Positions 17,195-25,372 of a stretch of DNA of 64,000 nucleotides are shown in pieces. The DNA is from Tamlana sp. I1 (GTDB lineage: Bacteria > Bacteroidota > Bacteroidia > Flavobacteriales > Flavobacteriaceae). Positions within the stretch are counted from its first letter, which is position 1. Each line of letters starts with the position of its first letter. Under the pieces are notes generated by a model. That model searched no databases, was not told the origin of the DNA, and saw nothing but the letters and a program-made list of their open reading frames with translations. The stretch is from NCBI RefSeq assembly GCF_015355625.1, contig NZ_JACLAF010000003.1, positions 62,001 through 126,000 on the forward strand, given 5' to 3'. Position numbers and translations under genes: made by a program.

Positions 17195-18553
17195 ATGAAA
17201 ATTTCATTTTTAAACCTTAAAACTTTAGCACTCGCATTAAGTGCTTTAATATTTTCTAGTTGTAGCGATGACAACTCAACTAACAATAAAGAAGAAAACA
17301 AAGGAGACGATAGCCGATGGATTACTGTAGCAGCCGCAAGAATGGGAGATAACCCTGGCGATGGTAATGGTGGCACCTTAATTTATTCAATTTCAAGTGA
17401 AGACGCTAAAGACCCTACTAAATCTATCGCACCTTTTGATGAAGGATTTATTGTGCCTTCAAACCGCACAGCCAGATTACAAGCATCGGAAGATGGCAAT
17501 ACCATGTTTAATATTAGTTATGCTGGAGACACAGGTGGAAACTACTCAAAATACACGGTAAATGGAGGTCAAAATTTTACACCTACAGGTTCAGAAGTTA
17601 GTATTGCTCCTTATGTAGGTTCTGCACCTAGATGGATTAAATTATTTGATGGTGACAAAACAGGTTCTGCAGTTTACGTTTCTACCGAACACCAATTTAG
17701 CGATAATGGCACTACTGATGACGCTACTGATGATTTTTACACACACACTGAAGCGACCATGGGAGTTGTAACCTTAGATTTAGTAAATTCTAAAATAAAT
17801 GAATTTCAAGAATCTAAAATTTCTTTAAGCGCAGAAGAAGAAGCGCAAGGTTATTACATTTCAAGAATTGACATGCCTGTATTAAACGAGTCTGGAGACA
17901 AATTATACATTGGAGCACGTATAAGCAAAGTAGACCCTGCTACTGCCGAAAGCGAAAGCGGTTTTGATATTTTACCATCTAAAACAATTGTTCTAGATTA
18001 TCCTTCATTAACTAACCCAAGCATAATTACCTCTGGCGTTGGCTACGGAAACACAAACGGATACCGTAGTATTAATGCATTTCTATACAACGGAAGCGTA
18101 TACCAAGCAAACCAAGGAGACCCTAATGGTTCGCACATTTTAAAAATTGATGCTAACAATGAGTACGACGATAGCTATGTATTTAATTTAGATGCGGCTT
18201 TAGGCGTTCAAGATGCTTATATTCTTGCTTGGCGACCAGCTGCAAACGGGAAAGCAGTATTAGCGTATCGTCATGCAGGTTCGCAAGAAGGTGTAGCAGG
18301 AGCTCAAGGATTTTTTGCTTTAGTTGATTTAAACGCTAAAACGGCTCAAAAAATTGATGCGATTCCTTATGAAGCAGATTTCTACTTATTCCAATACCAA
18401 GGTTTTGCTGTTGATGGAAATAACATTTATTTAACGCAAGCACCAGTTGGAAAAAACGGAAACATATATGTTGTTGATACCGAAACAGGAGTTACAACCA
18501 AAGGTGCTGAGTTGGTTAACGTAGCAGGAAGCCACTTTATAGGCGCTTGGTAA
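17195..18553 (+). CDS. DUF4374 surface lipoprotein, XusB-like
   Basis: A 452-residue lipoprotein: the signal ends in LIFSSC (Cys ~23) followed by SDDNSTNN, an acidic flank compatible with surface export. The rest is beta-rich with repeated short blade-like segments, in keeping with the beta-propeller expected for the DUF4374 family. Examples are the GAPRWIKLFDGD, DKLYIGARISKVDP and GNIYVVDTETGVTTKGAELV stretches. The experimentally studied member of this family, XusB, binds ferric enterobactin and passes it to the TonB receptor XusA. Here the gene lies ten bases after its receptor and ends at a strong terminator. The third Xus gene (a PepSY membrane protein) is absent from the window. Confidence 0.8.
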   Translation: MKISFLNLKTLALALSALIFSSCSDDNSTNNKEENKGDDSRWITVAAARMGDNPGDGNGGTLIYSISSEDAKDPTKSIAPFDEGFIVPSNRTARLQASEDGNTMFNISYAGDTGGNYSKYTVNGGQNFTPTGSEVSIAPYVGSAPRWIKLFDGDKTGSAVYVSTEHQFSDNGTTDDATDDFYTHTEATMGVVTLDLVNSKINEFQESKISLSAEEEAQGYYISRIDMPVLNESGDKLYIGARISKVDPATAESESGFDILPSKTIVLDYPSLTNPSIITSGVGYGNTNGYRSINAFLYNGSVYQANQGDPNGSHILKIDANNEYDDSYVFNLDAALGVQDAYILAWRPAANGKAVLAYRHAGSQEGVAGAQGFFALVDLNAKTAQKIDAIPYEADFYLFQYQGFAVDGNNIYLTQAPVGKNGNIYVVDTETGVTTKGAELVNVAGSHFIGAW

Positions 18554-18611
18554 ACAGCTAATCAAAAAGGTTAAATTATCTAGTCTTTAAATTCTAATTT
18601 AGAGTTCATAG

Positions 18612-18647
18612 AAAAGCCCAACGAATTCAAATTCGTTGGGCTTTTTT
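18612..18647. terminator. Strong bidirectional intrinsic terminator
   Basis: A perfect 16-bp stem (AAAAGCCCAACGAATT with its complement) and a two-base loop, with a T tract on one side and A tract on the other. It serves both the DUF4374 gene and the convergent pyk. Confidence 0.92.
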
Positions 18648-18668
18648 AATAATGTATGTTTTATAAAT

Positions 18669-20114
18669 CTATGCTTTACTAGACTTTTTAATTTCGGTAA
18701 CACGTAACGTATTTACCATACCTTTTTCCTGAATTGGCATAGCCGCTAAACTAATAACCATATCACCAGCTTCTAAATACCCTTTGTCGCATGCAATGGC
18801 GTTTACGTCTTCAATGGTTTCATCGGTGCTTACAAACTTATCGTAGTAAAAAGCACGAACACCCCAAAGTAAACTTAAACGTGTTAAAATACGTTTGTTT
18901 GAAGTAAATACTAAAATATGACATGATGGTCGCCAAGCCGAAATTTGGAAAGCGGTATAGCCACTATTTGTAAGAGTTGAAATCGCTTTTGCACTAATTT
19001 CATTCGCCATATTAGCGGCATGAAAACAAATCGCTTTAGTAATATAACGATTGGTACGAATATGTGGAGGTAATTGTGGCACTTGAATTAAAGCTGAATT
19101 TTCAACACTTTTTAAAATGTCTGACATTTGCTTTATAACCTGAACAGGATACTGTCCTACTGATGTTTCTCCAGAAAGCATTACAGCATCAGCACCATCC
19201 ATTACAGAGTTAGCAACGTCGTTTACTTCTGCACGTGTTGGTGTTAAACTAGAAATCATAGTTTCCATCATTTGCGTAGCAATAATAACAGGAATTCTAG
19301 CTTTTTTAGCACGTAACACCAATTGTTTCTGTATAAGTGGCACTTCTTCTGCTGGAATCTCTACTCCAAGATCACCACGAGCTACCATTAAACCATCACA
19401 ATGTGCAACAATTTTGTCTATATTTTCAATAGCCTCTGGCTTTTCAATTTTAGCTATAATTGGAATTTTGCTATCTGTATGCTCAGCAATTAAATCGCTT
19501 AATTGCATTAAATCTTCAGCATGACGCACGAAAGATAAGGCGATCCAATCGACTTCTAAACCAATGGCAAAAATAGCATCTTCTATATCCTTTTTAGTTA
19601 ATGCTGGCTGCGAAATATTGGTGTTTGGAAGGTTTACCCCTTTTTTAGATTTTAACGGTCCTCCTTGAATAACTTTAGCTTTAACTTCAGAAACATTATC
19701 TGTAGAAACAACTTCAAAATGCAGTTTACCATCATCTAAAAGAATACGTTCGCCAGGTTTTGCATCTTGTGGAAACCTTTTGTAGGTCATGTATACACGA
19801 TCTTTAGTCCCTTCAAAGCGTTCGCCAGTGGCAAAAATAATTTCATCTCCTGGATTAACTACAACGTCGTCTTGCATCACGCCAACACGAAGTTTAGGTC
19901 CTTGTAAATCGGCAAGAATTGCAGCTGTAAAACCGTATTCTTCATTTAACTCACGAATCATTTTTACACGTTCTGCAACATCGTTATAATCGGCATGAGA
20001 AAAATTAATTCTAAATACGTTTGCACCTTCTTCAAGCATGCGTTTTAAAACTTCTTTAGTGCTTGTAGCAGGGCCAAGAGTTGCTACTATTTTGGTCTTT
20101 TTTGTTGTTGTCAT
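18669..20114 (-). CDS. pyk: Pyruvate kinase
   Basis: Glycolytic enzyme that converts phosphoenolpyruvate and ADP to pyruvate and ATP. It has the N-terminal KIVATLGPAT motif, the substrate and metal site IPIIAKIEKPEAIENID (catalytic Lys and Glu) and the DGADAVMLSGETSVGQYP segment. A C-terminal allosteric domain follows (AKAISTLTNSGYTAFQISAWRP). At 481 residues it is full length. It is coupled to the upstream IPExxxVDY gene by a TAATG overlap, an arrangement that recurs in Flavobacteria. Confidence 0.95.
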   Translation of the reverse strand: MTTTKKTKIVATLGPATSTKEVLKRMLEEGANVFRINFSHADYNDVAERVKMIRELNEEYGFTAAILADLQGPKLRVGVMQDDVVVNPGDEIIFATGERFEGTKDRVYMTYKRFPQDAKPGERILLDDGKLHFEVVSTDNVSEVKAKVIQGGPLKSKKGVNLPNTNISQPALTKKDIEDAIFAIGLEVDWIALSFVRHAEDLMQLSDLIAEHTDSKIPIIAKIEKPEAIENIDKIVAHCDGLMVARGDLGVEIPAEEVPLIQKQLVLRAKKARIPVIIATQMMETMISSLTPTRAEVNDVANSVMDGADAVMLSGETSVGQYPVQVIKQMSDILKSVENSALIQVPQLPPHIRTNRYITKAICFHAANMANEISAKAISTLTNSGYTAFQISAWRPSCHILVFTSNKRILTRLSLLWGVRAFYYDKFVSTDETIEDVNAIACDKGYLEAGDMVISLAAMPIQEKGMVNTLRVTEIKKSSKA

Positions 20115-20599
20115 TAGTTAAAAATTAAATTGTCTTTAGATTTCAATGTACTAGAATCAATGCTGTAAGCAGTTGCAATTTGAGGTATTTTCAATATATT
20201 ATCTAGAATATATTTTTCTTTTCTTAAACTGAACGTGCTGTCTATTTTTAAAAAATAATTTACAGTTTTGTGTTCTGGTAATAAATGAAATGTTTTTATT
20301 ATTTTTTCTTGAGTATCAAATAACGACTCGAAATTTCTGTTTTGAAATTCTTCAGTCTTACAAATATTTGAAACTAAACTCCATGTTATTAATTGTTTCT
20401 CGTCTTCCCATTCGAAAATGGAATAAGTTACGCGTCCTTTGTTATAATCTAAATCTGTTTTTCTTCTTTTAAGCGTAATTCCTAAACCTTGATTTAAAAG
20501 GTACGCCAATCGATAATCTTCAAGCCTGCAATGTATGCCTATTAAGGTATATACCGCTTCATCAAAAGTATCATCTAAAACAAATTTTTGAACCGCCAT
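20114..20599 (-). CDS. IPExxxVDY family protein
   Basis: A 161-residue protein of a family known mainly from Bacteroidota and named for its motif; here the motif reads LPEHKTVNYF, with Asn in place of the usual Asp. The N-terminal half has the typical LEDYRLAYLLNQGLGITLKR stretch. No catalytic residues are recognised and the role is unknown. It overlaps the pyk start by one base, so it is co-translated with pyruvate kinase; a regulatory link to glycolysis is only a guess from context. Confidence 0.8.
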   Translation of the reverse strand: MAVQKFVLDDTFDEAVYTLIGIHCRLEDYRLAYLLNQGLGITLKRRKTDLDYNKGRVTYSIFEWEDEKQLITWSLVSNICKTEEFQNRNFESLFDTQEKIIKTFHLLPEHKTVNYFLKIDSTFSLRKEKYILDNILKIPQIATAYSIDSSTLKSKDNLIFN

Positions 20600-20717
20600 A
20601 ACTTACATCCAAACTTCACAAAGATAATATTATATCGGTGTGAAATGAAAAGATTGGGGCATTGTTAACAATAAAAACAACTAAAACGTTGTAGTTTGAG
20701 TAGCGAAAAATAAAAGC

Positions 20718-21458
20718 TTAAAGCATTTTAGAGATTCTGCTTTGGAATGCAAAAAAAGCGCGTTTTGAAGCTTTTTCTTCGGCTTTTTTCTTCGATGTAG
20801 CTCTTGCCTTAGCCACAACTTTGTCATCTATAGATAGTTTAACTGAAAAATGCTTAACCTCGTCTACTCCGGTGTCTTCATAAACATTGTAGTTAAAGGT
20901 TTTCTTTTCTTTTTGGCACCATTCAATTAATAAACTTTTGTAGCTGATGACTTTACCTTCTAAAGTTTCAATATCAACATGAGGTGTAATAACGCGTTTA
21001 GTGATAAATTTTTCACAATATTTATAGCCTCTATCTAGAAAAATGGCACCAATAAGGGCTTCAAACAAATTGCCATGAATGTTTTCACCAAATTGGCCAG
21101 GAGGAATTTTACTTTCTACAATATCGATGAGTTTTAGCTCTTTGCCTAACTCATTTAAATGCTCGCGACTTACAATTTTCGAGCGCATTTTAGTTAAATA
21201 GCCTTCATCGCCACCAGGAACTTCAAGATATAAATGTGATGCAATGACAGCGCTTAGCATGGCATCGCCTAAAAACTCCAAACGTTCGTAGTTAAATGCG
21301 TTTCCTTTACTGTCCTTAATGTTCATAGAACGGTGAGTAAAGGCTCGTTTGTAGTGTTTAATCTCCTTGGGTTTAGATTCCAGGATTTTAGTTAATTGCA
21401 TAAAAAAATTCCCGTTGCGTTTAAAACGGGAATTTAATATGTTGCGAATGTTTTTCAT
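20718..21458 (-). CDS. rnc: Ribonuclease III
   Basis: Double-stranded RNA endonuclease for rRNA and mRNA processing. The nuclease signature ERLEFLGDAMLSAVIASHLY is at ~61-80 and the second acidic site in LFEALIGAIFLDRG; a dsRNA-binding domain fills the last ~70 residues (KSLLIEWCQKE to KKAEEKASKRAFF). At 246 residues it is full length. The start at 21458 is favoured because the RNGNFF segment before Met20 is family-like. However, codons 9-19 form a terminator-like hairpin with a T7 tract ending at the in-frame ATG at 21401. The rnc-fabF-acpP order is conserved in bacteria. Confidence 0.93.
   Translation of the reverse strand: MKNIRNILNSRFKRNGNFFMQLTKILESKPKEIKHYKRAFTHRSMNIKDSKGNAFNYERLEFLGDAMLSAVIASHLYLEVPGGDEGYLTKMRSKIVSREHLNELGKELKLIDIVESKIPPGQFGENIHGNLFEALIGAIFLDRGYKYCEKFITKRVITPHVDIETLEGKVISYKSLLIEWCQKEKKTFNYNVYEDTGVDEVKHFSVKLSIDDKVVAKARATSKKKAEEKASKRAFFAFQSRISKML
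21402..21435 (-). promoter_or_regulatory. Terminator-like hairpin inside the start of rnc
   Basis: A perfect 11-bp stem (21425-21435 with 21406-21416 in minus-strand reading order) with an 8-base loop, followed by seven Us and then ATG (Met20 of rnc). It has all the parts of an intrinsic terminator, yet it is within the coding frame. Confidence 0.5.
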
Positions 21459-21492
21459 CTGATATTGAATATTTTATTTTAATGTCAGATGT

Positions 21493-21545
21493 AATAAACC
21501 ATGTTTCATTTTACTGTAAAAATTAATTTATCGTTATGGTTTATT
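21493..21545. repeat. Inverted repeat in the fabF-rnc gap
   Basis: A perfect 10-bp inverted repeat AATAAACCAT (21493-21502) and its complement (21536-21545), with 33 bases between them that contain a smaller dyad. In the minus-strand mRNA it forms a stem between the fabF stop and rnc, a possible processing site. Confidence 0.5.
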
Positions 21546-21556
21546 TCATTCGGGAT

Positions 21557-22807
21557 TTAGTCAATTTTTTTGAATATTACACAGGCGTTGTGACCGCCAA
21601 ATCCAAATGTATTACTCATTGCTACTTTTACGTCGCGCTTTTGAGCCTTATTCAAAGTTAAATTTAATTCAGGATCAATATTTTCATCTACAGTGGTATG
21701 GTTTATGGTTGGCGGAACAATGCCGTTTTCCATAGCCAAAATAACCGATATCGCTTCAATGGCTCCTGCAGCACCTAATAAATGGCCTGTCATTGATTTT
21801 GTTGAATTGATATTTATAGATTTCGCATGATCGCCGAACACCTCTGAAATGGCCTTTAGTTCTGCAACATCACCTAACGGTGTTGATGTACCATGTGTAT
21901 TAATATGGTCTACATCTTCAGGGTTTAACCCAGCATTTTCCAAACAGTTTTTCATGACTGCTATAACACCAATTCCATCAGGGTGAGGGGCTGTCATATG
22001 GTAGGCATCGGAAGATAAACCTCCTCCAATAAATTCCGCATATATTTTTGCTCCTCTTGCTTTTGCATGTTCATATTCTTCTAGAACAAGTGCTCCCGCA
22101 CCTTCGCCTAAAACAAAACCATCACGTGTACCATCAAATGGACGAGATGCTGTTTCTGGACTTTCGTTTCTAGTTGATAAGGCATGCATGGCATTAAAAC
22201 CTCCCATTCCAGCAATAGTTACTGCTGCTTCACTACCTCCTGTAACTACTACATCTGTGTGTCCTAAACGTATCGAGTTTAGCGCATCAAACATAGCATT
22301 GGCAGAAGATGCACAAGCAGAAACTGTTGTGTAATTTGGCCCCATAAAACCATGTTTTATAGAGATGTTTCCTGGCGCAATATCAGCAATCATTTTTGGA
22401 ATAAAGAAAGGGTTAAACCTTGGTGTTCCATCACCAGAAGCGAAGTTTAACACTTCATTCTGGAAAGTTTCTAAACCACCAATTCCTGCACCCCATATAA
22501 CACCAACACGTAGTTTGTTAACGACGTCTAGATCTAGCTTAGAGTCTTCAATGGCTTCGTCTGCAGCTACCATAGCGTATTGTGCAAATCGATCCATTTT
22601 TCGAGCCTCTTTTCTATCTATAAAGTCGGTAACATTAAAGTTCTTTAATTCGCAAGCGAATTTTGTTTTGAACTTTTCGGTGTCATAATACGTTATAGGC
22701 GCAGCCCCGCTTTTTCCACTCACTAAACCATCCCAATATTCATCTTTGGTATTGCCTATTGGTGTTAAAGCTCCTAATCCTGTGACTACAACTCGCTTTA
22801 ATTCCAT
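21557..22807 (-). CDS. fabF: 3-oxoacyl-[ACP] synthase II
   Basis: Condensing enzyme of fatty acid elongation that joins malonyl-ACP to acyl-ACP. The active-site Cys is Cys165 in SACASSAN; the two catalytic histidines are in NTHGTSTPLGD (~305) and SMTGHLLGAAGA (~341). It opens with VVVTGLGALTPIG and ends FGFGGHNACVIFKK, both typical of FabF. At 416 residues it is full length. It follows acpP by 22 bases and forms the acpP-fabF-rnc cluster. Confidence 0.96.
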   Translation of the reverse strand: MELKRVVVTGLGALTPIGNTKDEYWDGLVSGKSGAAPITYYDTEKFKTKFACELKNFNVTDFIDRKEARKMDRFAQYAMVAADEAIEDSKLDLDVVNKLRVGVIWGAGIGGLETFQNEVLNFASGDGTPRFNPFFIPKMIADIAPGNISIKHGFMGPNYTTVSACASSANAMFDALNSIRLGHTDVVVTGGSEAAVTIAGMGGFNAMHALSTRNESPETASRPFDGTRDGFVLGEGAGALVLEEYEHAKARGAKIYAEFIGGGLSSDAYHMTAPHPDGIGVIAVMKNCLENAGLNPEDVDHINTHGTSTPLGDVAELKAISEVFGDHAKSININSTKSMTGHLLGAAGAIEAISVILAMENGIVPPTINHTTVDENIDPELNLTLNKAQKRDVKVAMSNTFGFGGHNACVIFKKID

Positions 22808-22829
22808 AAAATACTTTGCTTGTTTTTGC

Positions 22830-23063
22830 TTATTTTGCTGCTTCTATATAAGAAATAGCTTGACCAACTGTTGCGATGTTCTCAGCTTGATCGTCTGGTA
22901 TTTGAATATCAAATTCTTTTTCGAATTCCATAATTAATTCAACAGTATCTAAAGAGTCTGCTCCTAAATCGTTTGTGAAGCTAGCTTCAGTAACAACTTC
23001 GTTCTCATCTACTCCTAATTTGTCTACGATAATCGCTTTTACTCTTGATGCAATGTCTGACAT
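22830..23063 (-). CDS. acpP: Acyl carrier protein
   Basis: A 77-residue acidic carrier of fatty acid intermediates. Phosphopantetheine attaches to Ser37 in the [19 protein letters not shown] helix. The sequence has the standard four-helix ACP pattern with high Asp and Glu content. It is the first gene of acpP-fabF-rnc and is divergent from purN. Confidence 0.97.
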   Translation of the reverse strand: MSDIASRVKAIIVDKLGVDENEVVTEASFTNDLGADSLDTVELIMEFEKEFDIQIPDDQAENIATVGQAISYIEAAK

Positions 23064-23224
23064 AACTTTTTATTTTAAAATTTTAATTTAGTCTGCAAAA
23101 ATAAAAAACTTTATTTTTAAAACACGTCTTTACTTTAAAAATGTGTCTGTAATTTACTAAAATTAGTTTTAAGTATTTTATAAAACCTTTCTAATTCTTA
23201 ATAATTATTCCTTTTTTTGCTCAA

Positions 23225-23259
23225 CAAATATAAGTTTATAAGCTTGGAATTAAAGCAAA
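23225..23259 (-). promoter_or_regulatory. Candidate acpP promoter
   Basis: Minus-strand TATATTTG (plus 23225-23232) with TTTG (plus 23256-23259) 23 bp upstream, a little longer than the usual spacing. A second -7-like box, TATTTTTG, lies closer to the gene at 23096-23103. The 274-base gap to purN holds no gene. Confidence 0.35.
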
Positions 23260-23337
23260 TTTAATGAATTTTAATAAGAAATATCCTAAATTTAATTTTG
23301 AAAACACCAAGTAAAAACCTCAAATAAAACTGAACAG

Positions 23338-23904
23338 ATGAAACGTATTGTAATTTTTGCTTCTGGGAGTGGTTCTAATGCTGAAAACTTAATCAAGTTT
23401 TTTCAAAACAGCAACAATGCATCTGTAGTTCAGGTGCTTACCAATAATCCGCATGCTAAAGTTTTAGATCGGGCCAAAAATTTAAAAGTAAGTGCCCTAT
23501 CTTTTAATAGGATAGCCATTTCAAAAACCGAGGATGTTTTAAATATTTTAAAAGCTTCAAAGCCTGATTTAATTGTATTAGCAGGTTATTTATGGAAATT
23601 TCCAGACAATATTTTAGAAGCCTTTCCTAATAAAGTTATTAATGTACACCCTGCTTTATTGCCTAAATTTGGCGGAAAAGGAATGTACGGCATGCATGTT
23701 CACGAAGCTGTAGTAGCTAATAAGGAAACTGAAACAGGCATTACCATTCATTATGTGAATGAACATTATGATGAAGGCGCCATTATTTTTCAGGCGAAAT
23801 GTGATGTAATTGCAACGGATACTGCTGAAGATGTGGCTGCAAAAATTCATGAATTGGAGATGGAACATTTCCCGAAGGTGGTTGAAAAACTACTCCATGC
23901 GTAA
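23338..23904 (+). CDS. purN: Phosphoribosylglycinamide formyltransferase
   Basis: Transfers a formyl group from 10-formyltetrahydrofolate to GAR in purine synthesis. It opens IVIFASGSGSNAENLI, the nucleotide-binding loop of GART. The catalytic Asn-His pair is in VINVHPALLPKFGGKGMYG and the Asp in HYVNEHYDEGAIIFQ. At 188 residues it is the usual size. It is monocistronic; a -7-like TAATTTTG lies 38 bases before the start (23293-23300). Confidence 0.94.
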   Translation: MKRIVIFASGSGSNAENLIKFFQNSNNASVVQVLTNNPHAKVLDRAKNLKVSALSFNRIAISKTEDVLNILKASKPDLIVLAGYLWKFPDNILEAFPNKVINVHPALLPKFGGKGMYGMHVHEAVVANKETETGITIHYVNEHYDEGAIIFQAKCDVIATDTAEDVAAKIHELEMEHFPKVVEKLLHA

Positions 23905-24041
23905 TTATTATTAAAATTCAACCTGCAGAACATTTGTATATTTACAACATTATATAAGGTGTTCTGAGCTTATTACATTTAGCACACTTTATTAATCGGT
24001 GAAAACCTGTGAAATCTGTGTCTAGAACACAACTTAAATTT

Positions 24042-24070
24042 ATGAGATTCCCTCCTTCGAGGGAATAACA
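24042..24070. repeat. REP-like hairpin next to the rnhA start
   Basis: ATTCCCTC (24047-24054), loop CTTC, then the perfect complement (24059-24066), with GAGATTC/GAATAAC ends. It lies seven bases before the ATG of the RNase H gene and could affect its translation. It is similar to the dyads at 2449 and 11394. Confidence 0.5.
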
Positions 24071-24073
24071 AAA

Positions 24074-24715
24074 ATGTCGAAATCTAAAAAGAAATATTAC
24101 ACCGTTTGGCAAGGGCATAAAACTGGCGTTTTTGAGTCTTGGAATGTTTGTAAAAAACAAATAAAGGATTACCAAGGCGCACAATACAAATCGTTTCCAA
24201 CTTTAGAAGCGGCCAAAGCAGCTTTTAAAGGCAACTATTTTGATTATGTTGGAAAAAACAATGGGTTTAAAACGGAATTATCTTCGGAAGAATTAAAAAA
24301 AATAGGCCAGCCTAATTTCAATTCCATTGCTGTAGATGCGGCTTCAAGTGGAAACCCAGGCATTATGGAATACCGCGGTGTTGATACCAAAACCAAAAAA
24401 CAACTTTTTATTCAAGGCCCTTTTGAAGAAGGCACCAATAATATAGGGGAATTCCTTGCTCTTGTTCATGGCTTAGCGCTTTTAAAGAAGAACAATAGCA
24501 ACCGTATTTTATACACCGATTCGCGAACAGCTATGAGTTGGGTGCGTAAAAAAAACTGCAACACCAAACTGGAACGAAACGCTAAAAACAAACCTGTTTT
24601 CGATTTGGTTGACCGTGCTGTAGACTGGCTGAAAAACAATTCATATAACACGGTTATTGTAAAATGGGAAACCAAGGCTTGGGGTGAAATTCCTGCGGAT
24701 TTTGGGAGAAAATGA
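24074..24715 (+). CDS. Ribonuclease HI with N-terminal viroplasmin domain
   Basis: Cleaves RNA in RNA-DNA hybrids. Residues 7-55 form the viroplasmin (caulimovirus-type) RNA-binding domain (YYTVWQGHKTGVFESWNVCK ... FPTLEAAKAAF), as in eukaryotic RNase H1. The RNase H fold follows with Asp88 (IAVDAASSG), Glu126 (NNIGEFLALVHGL) and Asp149 (LYTDSRTAM) as the visible acidic catalytic residues. The form is common in Bacteroidota. It is preceded by a hairpin close to the start codon and is convergent with a toxin gene three bases away; a 9-bp inverted repeat (24715-24723 / 24742-24750) overlaps both ends. Confidence 0.88.
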   Translation: MSKSKKKYYTVWQGHKTGVFESWNVCKKQIKDYQGAQYKSFPTLEAAKAAFKGNYFDYVGKNNGFKTELSSEELKKIGQPNFNSIAVDAASSGNPGIMEYRGVDTKTKKQLFIQGPFEEGTNNIGEFLALVHGLALLKKNNSNRILYTDSRTAMSWVRKKNCNTKLERNAKNKPVFDLVDRAVDWLKNNSYNTVIVKWETKAWGEIPADFGRK

Positions 24716-24750
24716 TAATCACATGTTTTTAGAAATGACACTGTGATTAT
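24715..24750. other. Hairpin overlapping the convergent 3' ends of rnhA and the toxin gene
   Basis: A perfect 9-bp stem ATAATCACA/TGTGATTAT with an 18-base loop; no U tract. It overlaps the last codons of the toxin gene. It may serve as a weak shared terminator. Confidence 0.35.
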
Positions 24751-25042
24751 TAGAAATAAATGTGACCAAAAAGTTATTATTTTCTTTTTCGAAAAAAATA
24801 TACCAAGTCGTTCTTTTGTTACTTGAATAAAACATATAATAACTTCCTAGAGATGCATTAGACAATGGTATAAATTTCTTAGGAAAAGTAGCTATATTAT
24901 TTTCTATAAAATCTATAAGATTGTTTTTGTAATCAATAGCACTTTCTAAAAAACCAAAATATTCATTTTCATATAATTTAAAAATCAAATCATTTATATA
25001 GCCTACAACTTCAGGTTTGTAATAAATGTTTATTTTTTCCAA
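24719..25042 (-). CDS. RelE/ParE-family toxin-like protein
   Basis: 107 residues beginning INIYYKPEVVGYINDLIFKL, a ParE/RelE-type N-terminal helix pair. The WYIFFEKENNNFLVTFISNN strand pattern at the C-terminus is normal for the fold. RelE members cleave ribosome-bound mRNA, while ParE members poison gyrase; the residues that would decide between them are not clear here. The start overlaps the end of the 65-residue upstream gene by 13 bases, the usual antitoxin-toxin order. It is probably an intact chromosomal toxin-antitoxin pair. Confidence 0.72.
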   Translation of the reverse strand: MEKINIYYKPEVVGYINDLIFKLYENEYFGFLESAIDYKNNLIDFIENNIATFPKKFIPLSNASLGSYYMFYSSNKRTTWYIFFEKENNNFLVTFISNNHSVISKNM

Positions 25043-25227
25043 TCTAAAGATTTAATATAAAAATCTGTTTCTTCCCTAACTTCATCTGCAGTAATGGCGT
25101 GCTTCATGTTTTCGTTGAAACTTTTGGTTTTCAGTTTTCTGTACTCAAAAATCTGCTCAATGATTTCTTTGTCATCAATAGATGAGATCCAATCTATAAT
25201 TAATTTCTTTTTTACTGAAGTTGACAT
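25030..25227 (-). CDS. Antitoxin-like protein of the RelE/ParE pair
   Basis: A small acidic/basic helical protein of 65 residues (IIDWISSIDDKEIIEQIFEYR, then ITADEVREETDFYIKSLDWKK). It lies directly upstream of the toxin-like gene with a 13-base overlap. The N-terminal part could be the DNA-binding or dimer region and the C-terminal helix the toxin-neutralising part, as in related pairs. A promoter-like TATCTTTC (minus strand, plus 25256-25263) next to a TCAATT-TT-AATTGA palindrome lies upstream. The assignment rests on size and position. Confidence 0.62.
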   Translation of the reverse strand: MSTSVKKKLIIDWISSIDDKEIIEQIFEYRKLKTKSFNENMKHAITADEVREETDFYIKSLDWKK

Positions 25228-25255
25228 GATTTAATACTAATAAAATTCATTAACG

Positions 25256-25278
25256 GAAAGATACTCAATTTTAATTGA
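25256..25278 (-). promoter_or_regulatory. Candidate toxin-antitoxin operator/promoter
   Basis: A -7-like TATCTTTC (plus 25256-25263, one base off TAnnTTTG) lies beside the palindrome TCAATTTTAATTGA (25265-25278). The antitoxin start is 29 bases downstream. This placement fits autorepression. Confidence 0.35.
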
Positions 25279-25372
25279 AAACAGTTTAGAAAACTAACAA
25301 ATCTAGATATAATAACACTTCAAACGACCCTAAAAATTCTTTTTAGTAAATTTGATTTACAACCCGTTTTTC

